Part shown: positions 22,550 to 30,870 of the stretch, in pieces
How positions within the stretch are numbered: the stretch's first letter is position 1
Layout of the letters: each line of letters opens with the position of its first letter
Source: an uncultured Bacteroidota bacterium
Lineage (GTDB): Bacteria > Bacteroidota > Bacteroidia > Chitinophagales > Chitinophagaceae
Assembly (NCBI GenBank): GCA_946479055.1
Contig: CAMLEX010000001.1
Location: 1 to 31,527, forward strand
DNA: 31,527 nt
Direction of reading: 5' to 3'
Program-made: the position numbers and the translations under genes
Notes under the pieces: model-generated
Seen by the model: the letters and a program-made list of their open reading frames with translations, nothing else
The model's database searches: none
What the model was told of the DNA's origin: nothing

Positions 22550-22557
22550 TATATTTG
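22550..22557 (+). promoter_or_regulatory. Probable -7 promoter element of obg
   Basis: TATATTTG matches TAnnTTTG exactly and predicts transcription start near 22563-22565. That lies after the GTG at 22541, so translation must begin at GTG 22583. A matching -33 TTG is not evident. Confidence 0.5.
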
Positions 22558-22582
22558 CATTTCGTTGCAAAAAAAGGACCAC

Positions 22583-23584
22583 GTGGAGAAAAGTAATTTT
22601 GTTGATCAGATCAGAGTTTTCTGCAGAAGCGGCCACGGAGGCGCCGGCAGCAGGCATTTTATGCGCAATAAGTTTACTGCTATGGGTGGCCCCGATGGCG
22701 GTGATGGCGGGCGTGGAGCACATATCATTTTAAAAGGAAATAGTAACCTTTGGACATTACTTCATTTACGTTATTATAAAACTGTTTTGGCCGAAGACGG
22801 AGAAGTTGGAAGCGGCAATAATAGTTCAGGACGATCTGGTAAAGATGTTATCATTGAAGTACCGCTTGGCACTATTGCAAGAGATGAAGATACAGGCGAA
22901 CAGGAAGTGGAAATATTGACTGATGGACAGGAAGTGATTTGGATGCCGGGTGGAAAAGGCGGTTTAGGCAATAGCCATTTTGCTACACCCACTAACCAGG
23001 CCCCTGAATATGCACAAAAAGGTTTGCCAGGTGTGGAAGGCTGGAAAGTTCTGGAATTAAAAGTATTGGCGGATGTTGGCCTGGTCGGATTTCCCAATGC
23101 AGGTAAATCCACACTGCTTTCTGTGATCACCGCGGCTAAGCCCAAGATCGCCGATTACGCATTTACTACCATTACCCCCAACCTGGGTATGGTAGAATAC
23201 CGCGAAGGAAAAAGCTTTTGTATTGCCGATCTACCGGGAATCATTGAAGGTGCTGCTGAAGGAAAAGGTTTAGGTCACCGTTTCCTGCGTCATATAGAAC
23301 GTAATCCGGTTTTATTGTTTTTAATTCCTGCAGATGCAGCCGATCATAAACAAGAATACGACATCCTGGTTAATGAACTGGAAAAATACAACCCTGAATT
23401 ATTACATAAACAATTTGTTATCGCCATCAGTAAAAGCGATATGCTGGATGAAGAATTAACTGCTGCTATTAAAAAAGAATTACCTGCCGATATTCCCCAT
23501 GTTTTCATTTCATCGCTAACCAACAAAGGGCTGATAGAACTGAAAGATCTCCTCTGGAAAGTATTAAATACACCGGCCCAATAA
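22583..23584 (+). CDS. obg: Obg/CgtA GTPase
   Basis: 333 residues. The essential ribosome-associated GTPase links 50S assembly to the (p)ppGpp response. An N-terminal glycine-rich Obg fold (1-160, with [21 protein letters not shown] and GGKGGLGN) is followed by the GTPase domain: G1 GFPNAGKST (169-177), TT in [10 protein letters not shown]3 DLPG (216-219), G4 SKSD (283-286, in place of the common NKxD), and G5 SSLTNKG near the end. The C-terminal extension of some Obg proteins is absent. I chose GTG 22583, preceded by AAAAAGGA, rather than GTG 22541, because a promoter element lies between them. Confidence 0.95.
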   Translation: MEKSNFVDQIRVFCRSGHGGAGSRHFMRNKFTAMGGPDGGDGGRGAHIILKGNSNLWTLLHLRYYKTVLAEDGEVGSGNNSSGRSGKDVIIEVPLGTIARDEDTGEQEVEILTDGQEVIWMPGGKGGLGNSHFATPTNQAPEYAQKGLPGVEGWKVLELKVLADVGLVGFPNAGKSTLLSVITAAKPKIADYAFTTITPNLGMVEYREGKSFCIADLPGIIEGAAEGKGLGHRFLRHIERNPVLLFLIPADAADHKQEYDILVNELEKYNPELLHKQFVIAISKSDMLDEELTAAIKKELPADIPHVFISSLTNKGLIELKDLLWKVLNTPAQ

Positions 23585-23681
23585 TACCCCACCCTTAAAG
23601 GGGAGTTTCTGCGTGATAAGAACAAACATTTATCCCAAGAGACAAAGGATAAAATCTAAAATTTGTATGCACCCGATCTTT

Positions 23682-23712
23682 TTGGTAGCCCTTCCATTTT
23701 ATAGTACGTTTG
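23682..23712 (+). promoter_or_regulatory. Bacteroidota housekeeping promoter of the S46 peptidase gene
   Basis: TTG at 23682-23684, 20 nt, then TACGTTTG (23705-23712), an exact TAnnTTTG. The predicted start near 23718 leaves a leader of about 18 nt. It is the best housekeeping promoter in the window. Confidence 0.7.
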
Positions 23713-23735
23713 TTTATACATAAAAATCATTTATC

Positions 23736-25901
23736 ATGAAGAAACTTTTTATCACGATTGCATTATCTTTTTTGCTTGTTTTAAGATCCTTTGCAGATGA
23801 AGGTATGTGGTTGCCGGTGCTATTGGGTCAGCAGGTGTATAATGATATGGTCAAAAAAGGATTGAAGCTGACCAAAGAGCAATTGTACAGCATTAACAAA
23901 GCATCTCTCAAAGATGCTATTATTATTTTCGGCGGTGGATGTACAGGAGAAATTGTAAGCGCTGAAGGCCTAATTTTTACCAATCATCATTGCGGTTATG
24001 ACGCTGTTGCTTCTGCCAGCACGCTGGATAATAATTACCTGCAAAATGGTTTTTATGCAAAAAATAAAAGTGAAGAAATTCCAACTACTTTATCAGTGCA
24101 ATTTTTACTGCGGATAGATGACGTGACCAAAGAAGTGATGGATTCTTTAAAAGGATTAAGTGGGGTTGACAGGGCAAAAAAACAATTTTCTGTTCTGGCT
24201 TCTATCAATGCAAGAATGAGTGATCCGGCACAGAATATTGAAACACGAATAAGCCCCTTATTTAAAGGCAACCAATTCCTGGCTTTCGTCTATCAACGCT
24301 ACAAGGATGTTCGCTTAGTAGGTACACCTCCCGAAAGCGTTGGAAAGTTTGGCGGCGATACCGACAACTGGGAATGGCCGAGACATACGGGTGATTTTTC
24401 TGTTTTTCGTGTCTATACAAATACTGATGGAAAGCCTGCCAATTATGATGAAAACAATAAGCCATTAAAACCAAAATGGTTCTTACCCGTGTCCATCAAA
24501 GGGGTTAAAGAAGGTGATTATGCTATGATTTGGGGATACCCGGGTAGCACTAACCGTTATGAAAGTTCTTATGGTATTAAACTGTCTACTGAAATTAACA
24601 ATCCCACATTGGTTAAGCTAAGAGATATGCGCCTGAAGTATATGTTTGAAGAGATGAAGAAAGATCCGGCTGTTAAATTACAACTGGCTTCTTCCTATGC
24701 CAGTATTGCCAACTACTGGAAATTTTATGATGGCGAAACAAAACAATTGCTGAAATATGATATATATGTCAGGAAAAAAACCGCTGAAGAAAAATTCATT
24801 GCCTGGGCCGCTGGCAAGCCTGAATACAAGGACATTTTTACCGATTGGGGCAAAGCTTATGATGCATGGACAAAATATGCAAAACATAGGGTTTATATCA
24901 ATGAAGGTATTTTTGGTTCGCCTCTTATTGGTTTCGCAGCTTCCTTAAAACAATTAGAAGCAGCCCTGGTAAAACCCGGCTCATCAAAAACAGATATACA
25001 AAAAGCCATTGATGCTGCCAGCAAATCAAGAACGGAGTTTCTTGCTGAAGAAAATAAAAAATCGGATGAAAATATTGTGGCCGGCGTTACCATGTTATAT
25101 TACCAGGATGTACCAAAAGAACAACAGCCAGTTGGTTTTTACGGCTCTCTCAAAGATCAGTATGGCCCTTTAGATAATGAAGCTACCTATAAAAAATATG
25201 CTGCAGATATTTTCAACAAGACCATGATCTTTGATGATACAAAATGGAATGCCTTTGTAGCTAACCCGGATGCAAATGTATTGCAGGGCGATCCCGCCTT
25301 CGCTTATGCCAGTGCCTTCTATGATAATTATAACAGCAAGTATGTTCCGTACTACCAGCAATTCACTACAAAAAATAATGAATTAGGTAGATTGTACCTG
25401 AAGGGCATTATGGAAATGGATCCTGTCAAAGCAAAGATGATGTATCCTGATGCTACTTTCACCATGCGGGTTAGTTATGGTGCTGTAAAATCGTATCGTC
25501 CCCGGGATGCTGTTTTCTACGACTATGTTACTACATCAAAAGGTATACTTGAAAAATATAAAGCCGGTGATTATGAATTTGATATGCCTGCCAAACAGAT
25601 AGAACTTTTAAAGAAAAAAGATTTTGGACAATATGCAGACAAGCAAAGAAATGACCTGGTAGTTGGATTCATCAGTACCAATGATATCACGGGGGGCAAC
25701 TCCGGTTCCCCGGTTTTGAATGGCAAAGGCGAGTTGATCGGTCTTGCTTTTGATGGTAACTATGAAGCGCTAAGCCATAAGCTGGCTTTTGATAAAGATC
25801 TCAACCGTACTATCAATGTTGACATCCGTTATGTACTGTGGTGCATTGACAAACTGGGCGGTGCGCAAAATATAATCAAGGAATTGAAGTTGATGAAATA
25901 A
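23736..25901 (+). CDS. S46 dipeptidyl peptidase, DPP7 type
   Basis: 721 residues with a signal peptide (cleaved after Ala20), so it is periplasmic. It removes dipeptides from peptide N-termini. The S46 catalytic triad is present: His85 in FTNHHCGYD, Asp221 in RHTGDFSVFR, and Ser656 in TGGNSGSPV. The specificity position is Gly674 in LAFDGNYEA, aligning with the Gly of DPP7 (hydrophobic P1), whereas DPP11 has Arg for acidic P1. Conserved DNWEWPRH and the end TINVDIRYVLWCIDKLGGA support the family. Length matches (about 710-720). A terminator hairpin follows. An outer-membrane barrel gene and a dipeptide epimerase gene lie next, suggesting peptide use. Confidence 0.95.
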   Translation: MKKLFITIALSFLLVLRSFADEGMWLPVLLGQQVYNDMVKKGLKLTKEQLYSINKASLKDAIIIFGGGCTGEIVSAEGLIFTNHHCGYDAVASASTLDNNYLQNGFYAKNKSEEIPTTLSVQFLLRIDDVTKEVMDSLKGLSGVDRAKKQFSVLASINARMSDPAQNIETRISPLFKGNQFLAFVYQRYKDVRLVGTPPESVGKFGGDTDNWEWPRHTGDFSVFRVYTNTDGKPANYDENNKPLKPKWFLPVSIKGVKEGDYAMIWGYPGSTNRYESSYGIKLSTEINNPTLVKLRDMRLKYMFEEMKKDPAVKLQLASSYASIANYWKFYDGETKQLLKYDIYVRKKTAEEKFIAWAAGKPEYKDIFTDWGKAYDAWTKYAKHRVYINEGIFGSPLIGFAASLKQLEAALVKPGSSKTDIQKAIDAASKSRTEFLAEENKKSDENIVAGVTMLYYQDVPKEQQPVGFYGSLKDQYGPLDNEATYKKYAADIFNKTMIFDDTKWNAFVANPDANVLQGDPAFAYASAFYDNYNSKYVPYYQQFTTKNNELGRLYLKGIMEMDPVKAKMMYPDATFTMRVSYGAVKSYRPRDAVFYDYVTTSKGILEKYKAGDYEFDMPAKQIELLKKKDFGQYADKQRNDLVVGFISTNDITGGNSGSPVLNGKGELIGLAFDGNYEALSHKLAFDKDLNRTINVDIRYVLWCIDKLGGAQNIIKELKLMK

Positions 25902-25939
25902 GTTGCCCAAACTATCAAGGTAGCTTTATTTTAATTCAA

Positions 25940-25988
25940 TACCGGTTACGGTTACCTGAAACTGGTAACTGGCAACCGGTAATTTTTT
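25940..25988 (+). terminator. Long hairpin terminator after the S46 peptidase gene
   Basis: TACCGGTTACGGTTACC (25940-25956) pairs with GGTAACTGGCAACCGGTA (25964-25981) with one mismatch and one bulge, followed by a T-run. The arms are built from repeated GGTTAC/GGTAAC words, like other intergenic hairpins of this phylum. Confidence 0.8.
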
Positions 25989-26016
25989 TCTTATCATTGC
26001 AAAGCAATTTAACTGC

Positions 26017-26685
26017 TTGAAAAAACAAACCTTCATACTATTTCTTTGCATACTTTTTTTTGTTCCGGTTTTTTCCCAAACGGCACAATTCAGCCTGGCT
26101 ACTGATATCAGCTTACTTCGAAGCTTTAAAAAAGAACAACGCTACTGGGCCATTGGTCAAACGGTAGTCGGCCATTTTAATTTTACACCTAAAAATGGCA
26201 TATATGTCTGGCTTGCTTATTATAGTAATGGCAAATTCAGCAATCATCCTTCGGCGACTGCCAAATCACCTCTTACATCACCGCAGCAAATAGACTATAC
26301 CAATGATGCGCAAATGCGCATCAAACATATTTCTGTTGGTTGGAAACATTACCTGAAAGGTGCGTATAATATGGAGGATAAATGGAGCCTTTATGGCTAT
26401 GCGGGTTTTGGCTTATTACTTGGCAGTATTGAAAATCAGCATTCCGTTTCTATTGACTCTGCTGAGTATTATACCCCTGTTCTCAAAGGAAAAGCCAATT
26501 TTAAAAGACTAACTCTTGATCTTGGACTTGGTTATGAAATACCGCTTGGTGGTGATATTTATTTTTATATGGAAGGGCGGGCTTTTCTCCCCACAACAGA
26601 TTATCCAAGCAATTATCTTTTCGTAAATAAAAAAGCTCCGTTAACTGGTTCCCTAAATACAGGACTCAGAATATTATTTGATTAA
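26017..26685 (+). CDS. Probable outer-membrane beta-barrel protein
   Basis: 222 residues, probably starting at TTG 26017, since no ATG precedes the signal peptide (about 1-20, KKQTFILFLCILFFVPVFSQ). The mature part alternates hydrophobic and polar residues with aromatic-rich strands (GIYVWLAYYSNGKF, WSLYGYAGFGLLLG, LTLDLGLGYEIPL, IYFYMEGRAF) and ends in GSLNTGLRILFD, resembling small outer-membrane barrels. It ends in a typical way for outer-membrane insertion, with a near-terminal aromatic residue. It lies between a peptidase gene and a dipeptide epimerase gene. Substrate and function are unknown. Confidence 0.7.
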   Translation: MKKQTFILFLCILFFVPVFSQTAQFSLATDISLLRSFKKEQRYWAIGQTVVGHFNFTPKNGIYVWLAYYSNGKFSNHPSATAKSPLTSPQQIDYTNDAQMRIKHISVGWKHYLKGAYNMEDKWSLYGYAGFGLLLGSIENQHSVSIDSAEYYTPVLKGKANFKRLTLDLGLGYEIPLGGDIYFYMEGRAFLPTTDYPSNYLFVNKKAPLTGSLNTGLRILFD

Positions 26686-26710
26686 CAGGAATTTTCTATT
26701 ACCAATTATT

Positions 26711-27826
26711 ATGAAAGATGAATTACGCATACATCAGGTTGAATTGTATAAGCTTTTTATTCCACTAAAAGAACCATTTGTAATTTCACTTGGTCCTATA
26801 TACAATGCAGAAAATGTTTTGGTTGTTATACATACGGAGGAAGGTATAACAGGGTTTGGTGAATGCAGTCCTTTTATGAGCATCAATGGGGAAAGTATAG
26901 ATACCTGTTTTATTGTCGGGCAATATTTTGCCAAACTATTTAAAGGAAAAAATGCTTTGGCTATTGAAGACCGCATTGAAGAAATGGATAAGCTGATCTA
27001 TGGTAACAGTAGTATTAAAAGTGCATTTGATATGGCGCTGTATGATATAGCTTCACAAAATGCGGGTATGCCCTTGTATAAATTCTTGGGAGGAACGAAT
27101 ACAAAAACAATCATAACTGATTACACGGTAAGCATTGGCGATCCGGAAAAAATGGCCGCCGATGCAGTGAAAATAAAAGAAGAAGGTTATCCTGCTATTA
27201 AAATCAAATTGGGGAAAAATGGAGAAACTGATGTACTTCGTATTAAAGCTATCCGCGAAGCAGTAGGCAAGGAAATTCCATTACGAATTGATGCTAACCA
27301 GGGATGGTCAGTTGAAGAAGCTATCACTACATTAAAAGCATTAGCTCCATTTGATATACAACACTGCGAGGAACCAATACCGAGATGGGCTTTTATGAAA
27401 TTGCCGGAAGTAAGAAAGGAAAGTCCTATACCTATCATGAGTGATGAAAGTTGCGGTGATGATCATGATGCAGAACGGTTAATACAATTAGGCGCCTGTG
27501 ATTATATGAATATAAAATTGGGAAAATCAGGAGGTATATTCAAAGCATTAAAAATGGTAAAACTGGCCGAAGCCGCCATTATGCATTTACAGGTAGGCGC
27601 TTTTATGGAATCAAGATTGGCGATGACAGCTTTTGCGCATTTCTCCCTATGCAGCCCGATGATCGAACATTTTGATTTTGATACCGCCCTGATGTTTAGT
27701 GAAGATCCGGTAAGTGGTGGTATTGTCTATGAAAAAAATGGGGTGGTGAAAGTGCCGGAGTCGGCGGGTTTGGGGGCATCAATAGATAACGTGTGGTTGA
27801 ATAAACTAGAAAAAGTAATTATTTAG
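26711..27826 (+). CDS. Dipeptide epimerase (L-Ala-D/L-Glu epimerase family)
   Basis: 371 residues, enolase superfamily, muconate-lactonizing subgroup. Catalytic and metal residues: Lys164 and Lys166 (AIKIKLG), Asp194 (RIDANQGW), Glu220 (HCEEP), Asp245 (SDES) and Lys269 (NIKLGKSGG). The DFD motif at 322-324 (EHFDFDTAL) binds the alpha-amino group of dipeptides in this family. It should epimerise a dipeptide, such as one with a D-residue from peptidoglycan or diet. Exact substrate cannot be read. The start ATG 26711 follows the barrel gene by 25 bp; an upstream in-frame start at 26678 is less likely. It overlaps the convergent alkA-like gene by 8 bp. Confidence 0.88.
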   Translation: MKDELRIHQVELYKLFIPLKEPFVISLGPIYNAENVLVVIHTEEGITGFGECSPFMSINGESIDTCFIVGQYFAKLFKGKNALAIEDRIEEMDKLIYGNSSIKSAFDMALYDIASQNAGMPLYKFLGGTNTKTIITDYTVSIGDPEKMAADAVKIKEEGYPAIKIKLGKNGETDVLRIKAIREAVGKEIPLRIDANQGWSVEEAITTLKALAPFDIQHCEEPIPRWAFMKLPEVRKESPIPIMSDESCGDDHDAERLIQLGACDYMNIKLGKSGGIFKALKMVKLAEAAIMHLQVGAFMESRLAMTAFAHFSLCSPMIEHFDFDTALMFSEDPVSGGIVYEKNGVVKVPESAGLGASIDNVWLNKLEKVII

Positions 27827-28454
27827 GTTTACTTTTTTCCCCATTAGTAGCCACAGGCGTATTATCCTTCCATTCCCACAAATGCTTACAGGCATAGGTT
27901 CTGTACGGACTCCATTTTTTTGAAATACGCAACAGATCCTCTTTAAATTTCTTTTTATCCTCTCTGTCCAGATTATATAATCTGATCATCGCATTTTGTA
28001 TGCCCAGATCATCAATAGCAAATACATCTTCCCGGCCTAAAGCAAACATCAGCAGCATTTCCACCGTCCACCGACCTACGCCTTTTATCTGTGTCAGGTA
28101 GGTGATCACTTCTTCATTATCCATCCTGTGCAGTTTTTTATGATCCATGCCAAATTCAATTTCAAACTGGGCTACGTTTTTTACATAACTCACTTTGGCA
28201 TTGGAAAGACCTATACTTCTCAGTGTTTCGGAAGCTGTATCCAGTATTTGTTGCGGCGTTAGTTCCTTATCTCCATATAATGCAAGAAACCTCTTATGAA
28301 TAACAGTTGCCACTTTGGTAGACAGCTGCTGACTCATAATGGAAGCACAGAGATAGGTACAGATATTCTTTCGTTTTTTTAATTGATACGGTTCGCCGTT
28401 TTCAACCAGTTTTTTTAATTTCTTGTCTTTGGAGAGATGGGGAATATAATGCAT
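27819..28454 (-). CDS. AlkA-type DNA-3-methyladenine glycosylase
   Basis: 211 residues from ATG 28454, giving the conserved start MHYIPHLSKDKKLKKLVENG; the frame is open 40 codons further but that part has no family character. HhH-GPD glycosylase: helix-hairpin-helix in TQIKGVGRWTVEMLLMF (121-137) with the lysine/arginine before it, and catalytic Asp149 in FAIDDLGIQ. ICTYLCASIMSQQLSTKVA is the typical early helix. It excises alkylated bases such as 3-methyladenine. It is divergent from mnmD across about 52 bp. Its 3' end overlaps the epimerase gene by 8 bp. Confidence 0.9.
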   Translation of the reverse strand: MHYIPHLSKDKKLKKLVENGEPYQLKKRKNICTYLCASIMSQQLSTKVATVIHKRFLALYGDKELTPQQILDTASETLRSIGLSNAKVSYVKNVAQFEIEFGMDHKKLHRMDNEEVITYLTQIKGVGRWTVEMLLMFALGREDVFAIDDLGIQNAMIRLYNLDREDKKKFKEDLLRISKKWSPYRTYACKHLWEWKDNTPVATNGEKSKPK

Positions 28455-28472
28455 GCCTGAATGGGATTTAAA

Positions 28473-28480
28473 TAATTTTG
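28473..28480 (+). promoter_or_regulatory. Possible -7 element for mnmD
   Basis: TAATTTTG matches TAnnTTTG, 26 bp before the ATG. A -33 TTG is not evident, so support is moderate only. Confidence 0.35.
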
Positions 28481-28506
28481 CGGAAATAAATATAGAATTT
28501 TGTTTC

Positions 28507-29190
28507 ATGTTACGACAACCAATTATCACAAAAGATGGATCACACACGATCGCAGTTCCGGAAATGAATCTCACCTATCATTCTCATCATGGAGCAATAC
28601 AGGAATCAATGCATATATATATTAATGCAGGGTTGAAGTATCTGTCAGACAACCTGAAAGTATCAGAAGCCTGCATCTTCGAAATGGGTTTTGGTACAGG
28701 GTTAAATGCGCTACTTACATTAATGGAAGCAGAAAAAAATCAGCTAACCATTCATTACACTACTATTGAATTGTTTCCCCTACAGGAAGATGAAATAATC
28801 TTATTGAATTATTGCGAACAATTGCATCGGAAAGACCTGGAACCTGTTTTTCAACAACTGCACCAATGCGAGTGGGAAAAAGATATCAGTATCACTCCTT
28901 TTTTTACACTCTATAAAATAAAAACCGCTTTACACAACTTCACAGCTTCAAAACCACAAAACTTAATTTTTTACGATGCTTTCGCTCCTTCGGCCCAACC
29001 AGAACTCTGGACAAAAGAAATCTTTGAAAAGTTATACCAGATACTTTTACCTGGTGGAATATTAGTGACCTATTGCAGCAAAAGTGATGTGCGCCGGGCT
29101 ATGCAGGCAGCTGGTTTTATTGTAGAAAAGATTCCAGGACCACGGGGAAAAAGAGAAATGGTGAGGGCAAGGAAAGTAAGTGGGGAATAG
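28507..29190 (+). CDS. mnmD: MnmD tRNA methyltransferase (stand-alone)
   Basis: 227 residues. This SAM-dependent methyltransferase completes 5-methylaminomethyl-(2-thio)uridine at tRNA position 34. Motifs: IFEMGFGTGLNALL (57-70, SAM-binding), FYDAFAPSAQPELWT (the DUF752 signature), LLPGGILVTYCSKSDVRRAM, and PGPRGKREMVRA at the end. In E. coli this domain is fused to an oxidase in MnmC; here it is separate, as is usual in Bacteroidota. The start ATG 28507 is chosen because an in-frame start at 28453 would lie upstream of the -7-like element and overlap the alkA-like start. It is convergent with cysS. Confidence 0.92.
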   Translation: MLRQPIITKDGSHTIAVPEMNLTYHSHHGAIQESMHIYINAGLKYLSDNLKVSEACIFEMGFGTGLNALLTLMEAEKNQLTIHYTTIELFPLQEDEIILLNYCEQLHRKDLEPVFQQLHQCEWEKDISITPFFTLYKIKTALHNFTASKPQNLIFYDAFAPSAQPELWTKEIFEKLYQILLPGGILVTYCSKSDVRRAMQAAGFIVEKIPGPRGKREMVRARKVSGE

Positions 29191-29198
29191 CCAGAAGC

Positions 29199-29237
29199 GA
29201 GTGGGAAGTCCCACTTGCCACTCACCACTTCCCATTT
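29199..29237. terminator. Hairpin between mnmD and cysS
   Basis: TGGGAAGT (29202-29209) pairs with ACTTCCCA (29227-29234), and flanking bases can extend the stem by G-U pairs. The loop contains further CCACT/AGTGG words. It lies between two converging genes and could be a bidirectional terminator, but there is no strong T-run on either side. Confidence 0.45.
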
Positions 29238-29239
29238 AC

Positions 29240-30742
29240 CTACTCGACACTCCAGCTCATCTCCCCGCCTTTTTCATCTTTCAGTGTAATACCCAACTGA
29301 GCTAATTGGTTTCTGATCTTGTCGGATGTAACAAAGTCTTTTTTCCCTTTTGCTTCTTTTCGGATATCAATCAGTAATTGCATTACACCCTGTAGTTTTT
29401 CATTGTCTGCAGCAGAAATACTTTTCAATCCTAAAATATCTTCAATATAAACGCTGAATTGTTTTTGCAACAATTCAAACGTTTCTTTTGATAAAGAAAT
29501 AACCGGAATTATCTTATCCTTCATAGAATTGATGACCGGAACCAGTTCAAACATATTTGCCAATACACGGGCAGTACTGAAGTCATCATTCATAAATTCA
29601 TCAAACTCAGATATGAGTTTCGATACACGGCTTTCAAGCTCCAGATCACCAGTTTCTACTTGTAGCTCAAAGCTCGTAGCTTTTAGCTTCCCTAAATTCT
29701 CATACGCTTCCCACAATCTTTTCAATCCTTTTTCCGATGCCTGTAGTGCCTCATTACTGAAATCAAGTGTGCTTCGGTAATGTGTTTGCAGAATAAAGAA
29801 TCGTATCACCATTGGGTGATACGCCTTTTCCAAAATAGGATGGCTGCCGCTGAACATTTCTGTCAGTTGGATCTGGTTATTATAACTCTTTCCCATCTTG
29901 CGGCCGTTGATAGTGATCATATTGTTATGTATCCAATAGCGAACCGGTGCATGATGATTGCAAATAGTACTTTGCGCTATCTCACTTTCATGATGCGGGA
30001 ACAACAGGTCCATTCCTCCACCGTGAATATCAAACTGTGATCCTAAATATTTTGTAGCCATTGCAGAACATTCAATATGCCATCCCGGAAAACCAATTCC
30101 CCACGGGCTTTGCCAACGCATAATATGCTCCGGTGCCGCATTTTTCCACAACGCAAAATCAGCTTTATCTCTTTTTTCTTCCTGCCCGTCCAGGTCTCTT
30201 GTGGTTTCTATAAGATCATCTATCACTCTTCCACTCAGCTTTCCATAATCGTAAGACGCCGCATATTTTTTTACATCAAAATAAACAGAACCATTTACTA
30301 CATAGCCATATCCTGCTTTAATGATTTTTTCTATCATACCGATTTGCTCTACAATATGACCTGTGGCTGTAGGTTCAATAGAGGGCGGTAATGTATTGAA
30401 TTGCTGCATCGCCCAATGAAACAGGTTGGTGTATTTCTGCACCAGTTCCATTGGTTCCAGTTTTTCCAATACCGCTTTTTTTGAAATCTTATCTTCCGCT
30501 TCTCTTCCTTCTTCTTCAAAATGACCGGCATCAGTAATATTGCGTACGTAGCGAACTTTATATCCCAGATGCATGAGAAAACGATTGATCACATCAAAAG
30601 TGATATATGGCCTTGCATGACCTAAATGACTTTCACCGCTAACAGTAGGTCCGCATACATACAAGCCTACATGACCCGGGGTAATGGGGGTAAAAACTTC
30701 TTTTGTTCTTGACAGCGAATTATAAACTTTCAGTTCACTCAT
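29240..30742 (-). CDS. cysS: Cysteinyl-tRNA synthetase
   Basis: 500 residues. It charges tRNA-Cys in the cytoplasm. Class I signatures: HLGH (39-42, the HIGH motif) and KMGKS (282-286, the KMSKS loop). The zinc site that selects cysteine is present: Cys30, Cys225, His250 and Glu254, with the same spacing as in E. coli. LYVCGPTVSGESHLGHARPY at the N-terminus and IGFPGWHIECSAMATKYLGS are typical. Length is slightly greater than the usual 460-490, with no domain missing. A possible -7 element (TATTTTTG) lies at 30762-30769 on the minus strand. Confidence 0.97.
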   Translation of the reverse strand: MSELKVYNSLSRTKEVFTPITPGHVGLYVCGPTVSGESHLGHARPYITFDVINRFLMHLGYKVRYVRNITDAGHFEEEGREAEDKISKKAVLEKLEPMELVQKYTNLFHWAMQQFNTLPPSIEPTATGHIVEQIGMIEKIIKAGYGYVVNGSVYFDVKKYAASYDYGKLSGRVIDDLIETTRDLDGQEEKRDKADFALWKNAAPEHIMRWQSPWGIGFPGWHIECSAMATKYLGSQFDIHGGGMDLLFPHHESEIAQSTICNHHAPVRYWIHNNMITINGRKMGKSYNNQIQLTEMFSGSHPILEKAYHPMVIRFFILQTHYRSTLDFSNEALQASEKGLKRLWEAYENLGKLKATSFELQVETGDLELESRVSKLISEFDEFMNDDFSTARVLANMFELVPVINSMKDKIIPVISLSKETFELLQKQFSVYIEDILGLKSISAADNEKLQGVMQLLIDIRKEAKGKKDFVTSDKIRNQLAQLGITLKDEKGGEMSWSVE

Positions 30743-30870
30743 ACTATTATCTAAAGTGCGGCAAAAATAGCAAAATAAGCGGCAAAGCTATGAAGGATCT
30801 CAAACCAGCATCAGGTGTTAACGATTTATTTGCGCTCAAATAAAAGCTGTACGTAGCGGGGTAAGTCCTT

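Noticed and set aside
23585..23620. Terminator after obg (CCCC ... GGGG hairpin near 23587-23604)
   Set aside because: The stem is only about four pairs and lacks a T-run, so I did not annotate it.
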